Below are positions 49,867-59,603 of a stretch of DNA of 64,000 nt, piece by piece (the stretch's first letter is position 1; every line of letters begins with the position of its first letter). The notes under the pieces were generated by a model. It was not told the origin of the DNA, ran no database searches, and was given only the letters and a program-made list of their open reading frames with translations. The translations under genes were made by a program, and so were the position numbers. The stretch comes from Pseudomonadota bacterium. Its GTDB lineage: Bacteria > Pseudomonadota > Gammaproteobacteria > Steroidobacterales > Steroidobacteraceae. The stretch is taken from the NCBI GenBank assembly GCA_021808195.1, contig JAKBCE010000005.1, positions 102,686 to 166,685 of the forward strand, given 5' to 3'.

Positions 49867-51141
49867 TCACGCCGAGATCCGACGCAGCATTTCGGCAGTC
49901 ACCAACACGACACCCTTGTCGGTGACCAGGAAGCGTTGGGCGTCGGCCTCGCGGTCGACGCCGATGCGCATGCCGTCCGGTATTTCGCTGCCCTCGTCGA
50001 TGATGGCGCCGCGGATTACGCAGCCGACGCCGATGCGAGTGTTCGGCAGGATCACCGCGCGCTCGATGGCGCTGCGCTCCTCCACCCGCACGTTGGAAAA
50101 GAGCAGTGACTCGCGCACCGATGCGCCCGATATGACGCAGCCAGCCGATACCATGGAGTTGATCGCCAAGCCCCGCCGGCTGTCCTCGTCGAGGATGAAT
50201 TTCGCCGGCGGCTGATGCACCTGGTAGGTCCAGATCGGCCAGTCTTCGTCGTAGATGTTCAGTTCCGGCTCGACGTGCACGAGCTCGAGGTTGGCCTCGT
50301 AGTATGCATCGAGGGTGCCGACGTCCCGCCAGTAGCTCTGCGCGCGCGTCTTCACGTCCTGGAATGGATAAGCGAACACCTGCAGCGCGCCGGCGATCGC
50401 CTTCGGAAGAATATCCTTGCCGAAATCGTGCGAGGAGGACTCATTCACCGCATCTTCGCGCAGCAGCATCTCGAGCAGCCGCGTATTGAACACGTAGATG
50501 CCCATCGAGGCGAGAATGGCATCGGGCCGACCCGGGAGCGTGTCGGGCACCTGTGGCTTCTCGCTGAATTTGGTGACCCGGTTCCACTCCGTGGCGGTCA
50601 GCACGCCGAAATGCCGCGATTCGCTCGCGGGCACCTCGACTACCCCCATGGTGATGTCCGCCCCCTTCTCGACGTGGTAGGCGATCATCGGGCCGTAGTC
50701 CATCTTGTAGATGTGATCGCCGGCGAGCACGAGCACGTGCTTGGGGCGGTGCGAGAGGATGAGCTCGATGTTCTGGTAGACCGCATCGGCGGTGCCCTGG
50801 TACCAGTTCGGCCCCATCTGCTGCTGCGCCGGAACGACCTCGACGAACTCGCCGAATTCGCCGCGCAGGTAACTCCAGCCGTGCTGCACGTGCGCTATCA
50901 GCGACTGTGCTTTGTATTGCGTCAGAATGGAAATCTGCCGGATACCGGAATTGACGCAATTCGACAGCACGAAATCGATGATGCGGAACTTGCCCCCGAA
51001 AGGCGTCGCGGGCTTGCAGCGATTGGCCGTGAGGTCCTTCAGGCGCTCGCCCCGTCCGCCAGCCATGATCACCGCGAGCGTTCCGCCGGTGAGTCGGCTG
51101 ACGTAGCGTCCGGAGGAGGCGCGCGCTGGTTGTCGGATCAT
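49867..51141 (-). CDS. glgC: glucose-1-phosphate adenylyltransferase (ADP-glucose pyrophosphorylase)
   Basis: A 424-residue enzyme making ADP-glucose from ATP and glucose 1-phosphate, the committed step of glycogen synthesis. The nucleotide loop is IMAGGRGERLKDLTANRCKP and PFGGKFRIIDFVLSNCVNSG follows. WYQGTADAVYQN, HVLVLAGDHIYKMDY and the C-terminal left-handed beta helix (GVGCVIRGAIIDEG) are present. The length is normal. It is flanked by phosphorylase upstream and GH57 downstream on one strand, a glycogen turnover operon. A glycogen synthase gene is not in this cluster. Confidence 0.97.
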   Translation of the reverse strand: MIRQPARASSGRYVSRLTGGTLAVIMAGGRGERLKDLTANRCKPATPFGGKFRIIDFVLSNCVNSGIRQISILTQYKAQSLIAHVQHGWSYLRGEFGEFVEVVPAQQQMGPNWYQGTADAVYQNIELILSHRPKHVLVLAGDHIYKMDYGPMIAYHVEKGADITMGVVEVPASESRHFGVLTATEWNRVTKFSEKPQVPDTLPGRPDAILASMGIYVFNTRLLEMLLREDAVNESSSHDFGKDILPKAIAGALQVFAYPFQDVKTRAQSYWRDVGTLDAYYEANLELVHVEPELNIYDEDWPIWTYQVHQPPAKFILDEDSRRGLAINSMVSAGCVISGASVRESLLFSNVRVEERSAIERAVILPNTRIGVGCVIRGAIIDEGSEIPDGMRIGVDREADAQRFLVTDKGVVLVTAEMLRRISA

Positions 51142-51198
51142 GGACCCGGGCTCCCCTGTGGTGGTGGCAGGTTCTATCCTAGCAGTCTGTCCGCGACA

Positions 51199-53763
51199 TC
51201 AAAGCCATTTCATCAGTCCCATCCCGTACGCATGGGCGAGGAGTTCGTGGTGGGGGTAAATGCGGATCTCGGTGGCGAACTGTCCGCAACCGGGCGGCTC
51301 GGCCTCGAGGGCAAACACCGCCGCCCCGTCGCTCCACTCGCCGGTCGGCTGCAGCGCGGCGCGCCAAAGACCCGGCGGTTCCACCGTGCCGAACGAGCAC
51401 AGCGGTGGCGGTTCGGTGCTCGCCTGTGGCAGCAGCCGCCTGGCATGGAATTCGATGCGCACGTCCTCGGGCCGCAGTCCGCGCAGGTGCGCGGCAACCC
51501 GCAGGCGTACCTTGTGCTCGCGGGTGATCTCGGCGGCCGCATCCTCGAGCAGGCGCAGGTCCACCCGGCTCCAGGATTCGCGGATGCGCTGCTGCCACTC
51601 CGTCAGCTGGCGTGCGCCGGCAAAGCCGTGCTCGGCGAGCCGACGGTGGTGCGCAGCGGCCGGGCGATAGAGTTTGTCCGTGTAATCGCGCAACACCCGA
51701 TCCATGTTAAAGCGCGGGATCACCATCACCATGGCTTCTTTGGCGCGCCGCACCCATTCCGGGGAGCAACCACTGGCATTGCGCTCGTAGTAGAGCGGGA
51801 CGATCTCCTCCTGCAGCGTGTGCAGGATGAGTTCCGATTCGATCGAATCGCGCCGCCCCCAGTCCTGCACGTCAGAGGGGGGAATGCCCCAGCCGTTGTC
51901 CGCCGTGCAGCCCTCCGCCCACCAGCCGTCGAGAATGCTCAGGTTCAACCGGCCATTGATCGCCGCTTTGATGCCGGAGGTGCCGCTCGCCTCGAGGGGT
52001 GCGATCGGCGTGTTGAGCCAGACATCGACGCCCGAGACCAGCGAGCGGGCGAGCTGCAGATCATAATCCTCGAGGAAAATAATCCGGCCGATGAACTCCG
52101 GGGAGGTCATGAGCTGGCGGATTTCGCGCAGCAGCTGTTTGCCCGGCTCGTCGGCCGGGTGGGCCTTGCCGGCGAACAGCAGCACCACGGGACGATCCGG
52201 GTCGTTCAGCAACCGGGCCAGGCGTGCGCGGTCGCGCAGCAGCAGCGTGGCGCGCTTGTAGGTGGCGAAGCGGCGCGCGAAGCCGATGGTGAGCACCTCG
52301 GGCCGCGCCGGGTCGAGCAGGCGGGTGACGCGCGCCAGCTGCGCCAGGCTCAGGCCCTTGCGGGTGTATTCGCGTTCGAGGCGCTGGCGCACCGCATCGA
52401 GCATTTTGGCTTTCACTGCCTGCGCGGTCTGCCAGAAGCGCTCCTGCGGTACGGCGCGCAGTCGCTCCCAGAACGCTGTATCGCTCAGCCGCTCGCGCCA
52501 CTCGGGGCCGAGTTCGGTGTCGAAGAACGTACCCCAGAGTTTGTGTAGGAACGTGGGGACATGCACGCCATTGGTGACGAATCCGACCGGATTGTCCTCG
52601 GGGCGGATCTCCGGCCAGTGATCGGCGCACAGCTGCGCCGAGACCGCCCCGTGAATGCGGCTTACCCCGTTGACGTGCCGCGCGCCGTTCAGCGCGAGAC
52701 GCGTCATGTTGAACAGACCCGGCACCGTCGGGACGCTGCCGAGGTCGAGAAACCGCTCGACCGGCAGTCCCAGATCGTTGATGAAGTCCTGGAAGTGCTC
52801 GAGGATCAGACCATGGCCAAAGGCGTCGTGGCCGGCGGCGACGGGCGTATGGGTGGTGAACACGCATGCTGCCGCGGTGGCCTCGATCGCCGCCTCGAAT
52901 GGCAGCCCGAGCGCCATGTGCTCGCGCATCAGCTCGAGAATGAGAAACGCCGCGTGACCCTCGTTGAGGTGCCAAGCCGCCGGCGCTAGCCCCAACGCGC
53001 GCAGCGCGCGCACGCCGCCGATGCCGAGGATCATCTCCTGACGGACGCGGGTTGATTCGTCCCCGCCATACAGCCGACGGGTGATGTCCCGATCGGAAGG
53101 GGCGTTGACCGCGGTATTGGTGTCGAGCAGGTAAACCGGTACGCGCCCGGCCTGGGCTTTCCAGATCCGCGCCACGACGTCGCGCCCGCCAATGCGCACC
53201 GTGATCGTGAGCCAGCGCCCCGCCGGATCGCGGGCCGGTTCGACCGGCAGGTCGCGCGGATCGTGCGCCTTGTACTCGGCGTGCTGGATCCCGTCGTCAT
53301 CGACAGTCTGGGTGAAGTATCCCTGCTCATACAGCAGTCCAATTGCCACGAAATTCGCGCCGGCGTCGCTCGCGGCCTTGCAGTAGTCCCCCGCCAGCAC
53401 ACCGAGGCCGCCCGAGTAAATCGGGAAGCTCTCATGAAAGCCGTATTCGGCGCAGAAATAAGCGACCAGCGGTTCGCCCTCCGGCGGCTGCGCCGCCAGG
53501 TAGGTATCGAGCAGCCGCAGCGCCTCGGCGTAGCGCTCGAGGTAGGGTGCATCGCCGGCGGCGCGGTCCAGGGCCGACTGCCGCACGCACCGCAGCATCA
53601 GGCGCAGGTTGCCCCCGCACTGACTCCACAGCTCGGGGTCGAGATCCTCGAACAGGGCACGGATCGGTCGATGCCAGCTGAAGAACAGATTGCCAGCCAG
53701 CTCAGGCAGGCGCGCGAGCGCCTCAGGTATGACGGGGGTGATTTCGAGCAGGGTATTGCGCAT
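51199..53763 (-). CDS. glgP: alpha-glucan (glycogen) phosphorylase
   Basis: An 854-residue phosphorylase that releases glucose 1-phosphate from glycogen. This is the type with an N-terminal DUF3417-like domain (LPELAGNLFFSWHRPIRALF). Typical motifs are HLNEGHAAFLILELMREHM, VFTTHTPVAAGHDAFG and FARRFATYKRATLLL. The pyridoxal-phosphate lysine is in TSGIKAAINGRLNLSILDGW. Length and motif order match archaeal/bacterial alpha-glucan phosphorylases rather than the E. coli enzyme. It is the first gene of the minus-strand unit glgP-glgC-GH57-LEA14. Confidence 0.96.
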   Translation of the reverse strand: MRNTLLEITPVIPEALARLPELAGNLFFSWHRPIRALFEDLDPELWSQCGGNLRLMLRCVRQSALDRAAGDAPYLERYAEALRLLDTYLAAQPPEGEPLVAYFCAEYGFHESFPIYSGGLGVLAGDYCKAASDAGANFVAIGLLYEQGYFTQTVDDDGIQHAEYKAHDPRDLPVEPARDPAGRWLTITVRIGGRDVVARIWKAQAGRVPVYLLDTNTAVNAPSDRDITRRLYGGDESTRVRQEMILGIGGVRALRALGLAPAAWHLNEGHAAFLILELMREHMALGLPFEAAIEATAAACVFTTHTPVAAGHDAFGHGLILEHFQDFINDLGLPVERFLDLGSVPTVPGLFNMTRLALNGARHVNGVSRIHGAVSAQLCADHWPEIRPEDNPVGFVTNGVHVPTFLHKLWGTFFDTELGPEWRERLSDTAFWERLRAVPQERFWQTAQAVKAKMLDAVRQRLEREYTRKGLSLAQLARVTRLLDPARPEVLTIGFARRFATYKRATLLLRDRARLARLLNDPDRPVVLLFAGKAHPADEPGKQLLREIRQLMTSPEFIGRIIFLEDYDLQLARSLVSGVDVWLNTPIAPLEASGTSGIKAAINGRLNLSILDGWWAEGCTADNGWGIPPSDVQDWGRRDSIESELILHTLQEEIVPLYYERNASGCSPEWVRRAKEAMVMVIPRFNMDRVLRDYTDKLYRPAAAHHRRLAEHGFAGARQLTEWQQRIRESWSRVDLRLLEDAAAEITREHKVRLRVAAHLRGLRPEDVRIEFHARRLLPQASTEPPPLCSFGTVEPPGLWRAALQPTGEWSDGAAVFALEAEPPGCGQFATEIRIYPHHELLAHAYGMGLMKWL

Positions 53764-53929
53764 GGGAATGGATTGGAAACCTCGATTGCCGGTGGAAGTC
53801 TAGCCGCTTCGTAACCGTCGCGCCTGCGCGGCGAACCTGCAAGATTCGTGCGCAAAGGGAGACTTTCGCGCCAAGCCGGGGTCACGGTGCTTGTGCGACA
53901 ATTGTCATGGATGGCTCAGGGGGGCGAGT

Positions 53930-54451
53930 ATGACGACAAGTCCGAGCACTCTGACGCGGGCGGCAGCGCTGTTCGCGGTCGGTTTTCTGGTCTCGCTCGC
54001 GCCCGTGGCGGGCTTCGCGCAGACGATGCCGCTCGAGAATCTCGATCACTTTCCGCGCACCACGCTCACGATCGCGGTGGGCGGCACGATGCGCCGCTTC
54101 AGGGTGTGGATCGCCAATACGCCGGCGCGCCAGACCCAGGGGCTGATGTTCGTGCAGGACCTGCTTTCGGACCAGGGCATGCTGTTTCCGATGCAGCCCC
54201 CGCACGTGGCGCAATTCTGGATGGCCAATACCTATATCCCGCTCGACATGCTGTTCATCGCGCCCGACGGCCGCATCGAGAAGATCGCCGCCGAGGCCAA
54301 GCCGTTTTCACTGCAGACGATCAGTTCGGGGGCGCCCGTCAAGGCGGTCATCGAGATCAAAGGCGGGGAAGCACAGAAGCTCGGAATCACAGTCGGGGCG
54401 CGCGTGAGCTGGGTGGCGAGCCCGGCCGATGCCTCATCGCGGGCCCATTGA
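53930..54451 (+). CDS. exported DUF192 family protein
   Basis: A 173-residue protein starting at ATG 53930, with GGGGCGAG upstream. A signal peptide (AALFAVGFLVSLAPVAGFAQ) is followed by the DUF192 domain with its signature ARQTQGLMFVQDLL and FWMANTYIPLDMLFIAPDG. The domain is a small beta barrel; its role is unknown. The 287 nt between this gene and the next one (to 54738) show no gene. Confidence 0.9.
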   Translation: MTTSPSTLTRAAALFAVGFLVSLAPVAGFAQTMPLENLDHFPRTTLTIAVGGTMRRFRVWIANTPARQTQGLMFVQDLLSDQGMLFPMQPPHVAQFWMANTYIPLDMLFIAPDGRIEKIAAEAKPFSLQTISSGAPVKAVIEIKGGEAQKLGITVGARVSWVASPADASSRAH

Positions 54452-54738
54452 GGGGCGCCGGACGGGCGGTGACCTCAAGCGTTGCGGCGCACCGCCCGAA
54501 CGCGCGCTGGGGTCGGCGCATCGATTGTTCCGTGACTTGGCGTTGATGCGCATCTGGCCAGGGTGTGGCCCCTCGCACTCGCAGAGATCCGGGCCTGTCA
54601 GACGGGCAATCCTCGGCGAGCCGCTGACCGCTCAGCACCGAAGTCTTGCGCTCTCAACCTGTAGCGCGCCCAGCCGCGGTTCCGCCACTTCTTGCGAGTT
54701 TCGGGTAAGACCGGTAAGGCCGAGGCGTGCGGCCGGCA

Positions 54739-55089
54739 TCAATTACCGGGTGGCTGACCCACCATCGGTGCGCCCTGCTCGAGCAGTTGCTGATCGCGCT
54801 GCGCGCGCAGGACCTGGAACCGCAATTCAGTGGCCGTGACGCAGCGTGTTTCGGGCAGGTTCGAGCCGATTGGGACCTCTCTGCGGCAGTAAATGGTCTT
54901 GCCGTCGTGAGTCTGCGGCCGATAGCCCTGGTCGAAAGCGAACTGCAGGATCTGTTTGGACGAGTAGTTCACCGGCGGTGAGGTGGCTGCCGGCGGGCCG
55001 GCCGCGGTGCGCGCGGAGGATTGGGCTGCACAGCCTGCGCACAGTGCCAGTATCGCAGTGCCGGTGATGAACATTGGGAATCTGGGCAC
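54739..55089 (-). CDS. small lipoprotein, unknown function
   Basis: A 116-residue predicted lipoprotein. The start is set at GTG 55089, because AGGAGG lies 7 nt upstream; an ATG six codons later (55074) and longer in-frame starts are less likely. A hydrophobic segment ends at ALCAGC, a lipobox. The mature part has YSSKQILQFAFDQGYRPQTH and GKTIYCRREVPIGSN followed by TRCVTATEL, a pattern seen in many short proteobacterial lipoproteins of unknown role, with two conserved cysteines. Confidence 0.75.
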   Translation of the reverse strand: MPRFPMFITGTAILALCAGCAAQSSARTAAGPPAATSPPVNYSSKQILQFAFDQGYRPQTHDGKTIYCRREVPIGSNLPETRCVTATELRFQVLRAQRDQQLLEQGAPMVGQPPGN

Positions 55090-55245
55090 GAGCCGTCCTC
55101 CTGATTTCTTGTAATGAATCGCGATGCCCCCTGCAAGGCGATCATAGATATTCACTGGTGTGGCCGCAATGACAGCTTCAGGGATGCCGCCGAGGCGCCG
55201 GCTCCTCCTGGCACCAGAGCGTCAGGAGAGCGCTATACTTTCTCG

Positions 55246-55797
55246 ATGAAACGGCCAAATCAATTTAGCGCGGAAGCGAGCCCGGTGCTGGCGTTGCTGC
55301 TCTGTGTGGGTGTCCTCTTGTCCGGCTCGGTATGGGCCGCAGCCGGCGATTCGCCGGGCGTGCTGGCTCGGGTGCTCGCCTGTCGCGCCATTCGCGCCGA
55401 TCAAGCGAGGCTGCGCTGCTTCGATCTGGCCTCTGCTGCGTTGACTCGTAGTGCCCGCCACGCTCCCAAGCCTACCCAACAGTCCCGGGCCGACTTGAGC
55501 CCTCGGCAGACCTTCGGGTTGACGCCGGCGGCGATTCTCGCGCGCGAAGTCGCGAATGGCGCGCGACCGAAGCCGCTTGCCAACATTACTGAGCGCGTCA
55601 CCGGATTGCACGTCGGGGCGGACGGACGCATGATCTATGACCTCGCCAACGGTCAGGTGTGGCGCGAATTGCAGAATAATGGTGATGCACCGCCGCTGCG
55701 GATCGGAGAGCCGGTGAAAATCTCCCGAGGATGGCTCGGTTCCTACTGGCTGCAGGCCCCTTCCGGGCGCGGGTGCAAGGTCGAGCGAATACACTGA
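55246..55797 (+). CDS. exported hypothetical protein
   Basis: A 183-residue protein from ATG 55246 with a signal peptide (VLALLLCVGVLLSGSVWA). The mature N-terminus holds CRAIRADQARLRCFDLASAAL, a paired-cysteine helix common in exported proteobacterial proteins. A C-terminal beta-like segment follows (YDLANGQVWRELQNNGDAPP...SYWLQAPSGRGCKVERIH). I do not assign a function. It is divergent from the lipoprotein gene and ends 12 nt before the dioxygenase gene. Confidence 0.75.
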   Translation: MKRPNQFSAEASPVLALLLCVGVLLSGSVWAAAGDSPGVLARVLACRAIRADQARLRCFDLASAALTRSARHAPKPTQQSRADLSPRQTFGLTPAAILAREVANGARPKPLANITERVTGLHVGADGRMIYDLANGQVWRELQNNGDAPPLRIGEPVKISRGWLGSYWLQAPSGRGCKVERIH

Positions 55798-55809
55798 GCT
55801 GCAACTCCG

Positions 55810-56472
55810 ATGTTTCTGCAAATCGAGGAATTCCTGAGTGCCGCCGAGCTCGCGGCCATCGGCGAGTGCGCACGCCAGGCGACCTTTATCGACGGTCGGC
55901 GCTCGAATCCGCACAACGTGACGAAAAACAACGTCATCGTTGATGCGGCCGATCCGCACGGGCAGCAGGCGGCGCAGATTGCGCTGGCGGCGTACCAGCG
56001 TAGCGAGGTGGCGCTCAATTTTGCGCAGCCTCGCCGGATCGCGCCGCCGCAGATTCTGCGCTACGGACAGGGCCAGAACTACGGCGCGCATGTCGATGCA
56101 GCGATGATGATGGTAGGCCGGCAGCCCCTGCGTTCCGATGTGTCGAGTACGATCTTTCTCAGCGATCCGGCGAGTTACGAGGGCGGTGAGCTGGTCATCT
56201 ATCTGGGTTCGGAAGCGATCCGAATCAAAGGCGCAGCCGGGCAGGCGGTGCTGTACCCATCGACGACGCTGCACGAGGTGAAGCCCGTGACGCGCGGTGA
56301 GCGGGTGGTCATGATCACCTTCATCGAGAGCCGAATCGCCGACCCGTTGCGCCGCGAACTGCTGTTCTCGCTCAACGAGGTCCGCGCACTCGAGGGGTTG
56401 AAGATGGACTGGAACAACCGCATGCGGCTCGAGTACGTCGCTACCAATCTGCAGCGGCTGTGGAGTCAATGA
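55810..56472 (+). CDS. PKHD-type Fe(II)/2-oxoglutarate hydroxylase (PiuC-like)
   Basis: A 220-residue non-haem iron dioxygenase of the PiuC/YbiX family. The facial triad is H94 and D96 in NYGAHVDAAMM and H155 in PSTTLHEV; R165 in TRGERVVM would bind the 2-oxoglutarate carboxylate. SSTIFLSDPASYEGGELVI is typical. Family members are often linked to iron uptake receptors. Here a TonB-dependent receptor is 3.5 kb away on the same strand but separated by minus-strand genes. Confidence 0.92.
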   Translation: MFLQIEEFLSAAELAAIGECARQATFIDGRRSNPHNVTKNNVIVDAADPHGQQAAQIALAAYQRSEVALNFAQPRRIAPPQILRYGQGQNYGAHVDAAMMMVGRQPLRSDVSSTIFLSDPASYEGGELVIYLGSEAIRIKGAAGQAVLYPSTTLHEVKPVTRGERVVMITFIESRIADPLRRELLFSLNEVRALEGLKMDWNNRMRLEYVATNLQRLWSQ

Positions 56473-56685
56473 GCGAATGGACGGCATCCCGGCACACGCG
56501 CACCTTCAGTATGGATGGTGCGTGTGATGGGCCGTCAAGAAGGGTGCACTCCACGAACCAGCCGCTCGGGCAAGCCGGCAGGATCGGGCTGCGAAGCGGC
56601 TGCCGACGGTAACGGTGCACAACAGAGCATCGGGTGAGCCGTGACAGGGGGGCGGTTGGCCCCTTCTCGCACATATGTCGCGTGC

Positions 56686-57732
56686 TCAGTGAGCGGCTTT
56701 GCTGTTCGCCTGAATGGCGCGGGTCCGGAAGCGGAAATTGCCTTGCCCGCGGGCGCTCGCCACGAACAAGTCGTGCTGGCGGAAATCGAACCCGAGCGCG
56801 CTTACAGTGCCGAGCACGTCCATGCCGAGTATCACGGCGGGGCGTTTGTCCAGATGCCAGACTTTGAAGATGTGGAAGTTTCCGAAGATGATCTGCGCGC
56901 CGAGGACGCGCAGTGGTCCGACCGAAATCACCGGGCTGGTCGCCATGCGGCCCATTTCGACCTGCCGGGTCGCGCCATAGACCACCGTGACCGGCTCCGG
57001 CCTGCCGGCGTCGTTTCCAACATGCAGGGCGTCACGCAGCGCCTTGTTGGCCAAGGTGCGCTCCGACCCGGTGTCGATGATCGCGAGGGTCCGGATGTCG
57101 CCCACGTATGCCGGTATGGCCATCAGGCCTCCGGAGACGGTCAAGGTATGCACTCGGGAATAATCGAACCGAACATCGGGCTCGAGGTAACGGGCGATCT
57201 GTACTCTGTTGTCTTCGAAGTTGACGAGCAGGGTCAGTTTTGGAAGGCCCGCAACACCCAGTATCCCGTCCGCGCCGGCCATCATCGGGGTGCTCAGAAC
57301 CGGCGCATACGTGTTGCGGATGAGGAGGGAGCCGGCGCTCAGGGTCCGAATCCTCACGGCAGGGATGGCTGCCGACCCGGTGATGCCCTGGACTTCGATC
57401 CGTGGGACGTGCTTCACGTTCAGGTGCAGAGCGCGAACCAGGCGTGGGGAGACGGTGGAGTGCCCGGCGCCGGTATCCACGACGAAGCGGAATGGGCCCT
57501 GGCCATCGACCATCACGGGAATGACGACTCGCCCGATTTGATCCAGAGTCGTCGGACAGGCAAGCAGCGACTGATAGCGAACCTGCCGGGTGCTCAACAC
57601 GGTGCCATGGCTCATGCCCGGACCGGGCGGGGCGTTTGCCCCTGCCGGTGAGGCCATTGCCGCAGCGACGAGGCTGAGCGCGCTGATGACAGCCCCGCGC
57701 CGGAGGCATTTCCCAGCCGCGAGTGTAGGCAT
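56686..57732 (-). CDS. exported retropepsin-like aspartic protease with two DTG sites
   Basis: A 348-residue exported protein. The start at 57732 gives a signal peptide (RRGAVISALSLVAAAMASPAGA). Two aspartic-protease domains lie in one chain: VVDTGAGHSTV (D86) with hydrophobic GADGILGVAGL, and AIIDTGSERTL (D220) with AVILGMDVLG. This matches the gag-polyprotein-type family in bacteria. A single chain with two lobes could form an active site without dimerising, as in pepsin. The substrate is unknown. A longer upstream frame lacks a signal. Confidence 0.88.
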   Translation of the reverse strand: MPTLAAGKCLRRGAVISALSLVAAAMASPAGANAPPGPGMSHGTVLSTRQVRYQSLLACPTTLDQIGRVVIPVMVDGQGPFRFVVDTGAGHSTVSPRLVRALHLNVKHVPRIEVQGITGSAAIPAVRIRTLSAGSLLIRNTYAPVLSTPMMAGADGILGVAGLPKLTLLVNFEDNRVQIARYLEPDVRFDYSRVHTLTVSGGLMAIPAYVGDIRTLAIIDTGSERTLANKALRDALHVGNDAGRPEPVTVVYGATRQVEMGRMATSPVISVGPLRVLGAQIIFGNFHIFKVWHLDKRPAVILGMDVLGTVSALGFDFRQHDLFVASARGQGNFRFRTRAIQANSKAAH

Positions 57733-57800
57733 GCTCGTCAGCGTACCACGAGCCGGGGGCGCCGTAATCAAACGCAGAAATATGCTGCGGCGATAACGCT

Positions 57801-59603
57801 TCAGATCGATTCGGGACGCACGTCGAACGCGATGCAGGTGCGCGCCTCGGGGCCATGGATGGGATTGGTGCCGTGCCACATATAGGAGGGAAAGAGCACC
57901 AGCCGGCCGGGCTGGGGCTGGACCGTCAGTTCGGGGGTCAGGCCGGGCACAGGATAGCGCGGCTCGCCGAATTTGATCCAACCGGACTGCAGAGTTTGGT
58001 CCTGCACTTCCTCGGGCACCTCGACGTAATACGCGGAACTCACCATCCCCTGGGGATGGAAGTGATTGACATGGAAGCCCTCGCGGCGCAAGCGGACTGA
58101 CCAAGCGCCAGTGAACCGCATGCTTGGCTGCTGCGCCTGGGCGAGTGGGTGCTGCGGCGCAAGCTGCAGTGTGCCGCAGTACTCCTGAATCGGCGCGCGA
58201 AACAACTCGAGCGCACTCTGGATGAGCGGGTCGGGATCTGTGAGCAGGCTGCGTGAGGTCTGTGTGCCGTTGCGCAGAGTCTGGTCGAGCGGCTGGCGGC
58301 TGAAGTGATGCCGATCGGCAAGCACCCCGCTCAGTGCGCGATTGAACTCGCTCATTGAGGAAAAGCCGGGCGGGGGGCCGAGGTCAAAGACCCGGACAAA
58401 CCGCTCGTAATCGTACAAATCGCGGTACCGGCTCTTGCCGAGCATGCGCGCGACGGTGGCGTCGTAGGCCAGCCACTCCTGTGCCAGCGGATTTTGTGCA
58501 AGCTGCGCAGCGATGAAGGGTTCGGCATCCTCGGCTCGTCCACGCGCGATCAGGATGGTCACCAGATTGAGCGCAACGGCCGGGCCGTCCGGTTTGGCCG
58601 CAGCGGCTTCGAGCGCGTGCGCCTCGGCTTCATCGGCCCGACCCTGATCGAGCAGCACCAGCGCAAGCGTCGAGCGTACGGCCGCAGTGCCTGTGCCGCG
58701 CCCCACCAGATCCCGCAGCAAGGTCTCAGCCGCGCCGAGATCGCCCGCCTGCCAGAGCAACTCGGCCAGCAGCCGTTGCAGGGGCACATTGTCCCGGTTG
58801 GCGCGGACGGTGCTGCCCAGGGTACGGGCGAATGCAGGATCGCCGCGCATGAACCGCAGCCGGGCCAGCGTCTGCTGGGCCTCGGCATCGAGAGGCTGCA
58901 GCTGTACCGCTTTCTCGAATTCGCGCTCCGCATTCTCCAGGTCGCCCGCGTTGATCGCGGCCCGCCCCTGGTTGTATGCCGCCTCGTAACCGTCCGCACC
59001 CAGGGCGCGGGCTGTCTCGAGTGCCGTCGCGGCTTCGGGGCGCTCGAGCTCGACGAGCAGGGCGCCGAGATTGTGGTGGGCCACTGCATTGTCCGGGTCC
59101 AGGGCGATGGCGCGCCGGTGCGCCGCTTCCGCTGCGGCCGCACTGCCGAGCGCCGTCAGCGCCATGGCACGTATCTCCCACGCTTCCGCATCATCCGCGC
59201 TGCTCTGCAGCAGAATTTCGCACTGCCTCTCGGCCTCCGCCGGGCGCTGCAGATCATGCAGCGTGAGGGCCAACGCGCGTCGCGCCGGGCGATGGTGGGG
59301 CAGACGCTTCAGCGCCTCGAGATATGCCTGCTCGGCCCCGGTGTAATTTCCCTTCTTGCGCAGGAGGTTACCGAGATTGGCGTGGAACTCCCCTTGGTTG
59401 GGCTCGAGTTGAATGCTGAAACGCAGCCACTGCTCGCCCTGATCCCAATCCCCGGTGTCCTTCAGGGCCAAGCCCATCAGGTGGGCCGCGACGGGGTGAC
59501 GCGGCTCACGGGCCAGGAGCGCGCCCAAAACGGCGGCGGCCGCTGCTGGCTTGCCTTCCCTCAGGAGGGTGGTTGCATTCTCGAGAGCTGTCGCCGATGC
59601 CAT
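57801..59603 (-). CDS. TPR protein with C-terminal 2OG-Fe(II) oxygenase domain
   Basis: A 600-residue protein. Residues 1-370 are about ten tetratricopeptide repeats (LGNLLRKKGNYTGAEQAYLE; HRRAIALDPDNAVAHHNLGA). The C-terminal 200 residues are a putative 2OG-Fe(II) oxygenase of the Oxy_5 type. Candidate iron ligands are H511, H514 or H516 in GFHVNHFHPQ and H577 in FPSYMWHGTNP, followed by a conserved Arg in ARTCIAFDV. The gene is divergent from the TonB-dependent receptor and shares its 320-bp upstream region. A role modifying a protein or peptide is possible; no substrate is apparent. Confidence 0.88.
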   Translation of the reverse strand: MASATALENATTLLREGKPAAAAAVLGALLAREPRHPVAAHLMGLALKDTGDWDQGEQWLRFSIQLEPNQGEFHANLGNLLRKKGNYTGAEQAYLEALKRLPHHRPARRALALTLHDLQRPAEAERQCEILLQSSADDAEAWEIRAMALTALGSAAAAEAAHRRAIALDPDNAVAHHNLGALLVELERPEAATALETARALGADGYEAAYNQGRAAINAGDLENAEREFEKAVQLQPLDAEAQQTLARLRFMRGDPAFARTLGSTVRANRDNVPLQRLLAELLWQAGDLGAAETLLRDLVGRGTGTAAVRSTLALVLLDQGRADEAEAHALEAAAAKPDGPAVALNLVTILIARGRAEDAEPFIAAQLAQNPLAQEWLAYDATVARMLGKSRYRDLYDYERFVRVFDLGPPPGFSSMSEFNRALSGVLADRHHFSRQPLDQTLRNGTQTSRSLLTDPDPLIQSALELFRAPIQEYCGTLQLAPQHPLAQAQQPSMRFTGAWSVRLRREGFHVNHFHPQGMVSSAYYVEVPEEVQDQTLQSGWIKFGEPRYPVPGLTPELTVQPQPGRLVLFPSYMWHGTNPIHGPEARTCIAFDVRPESI

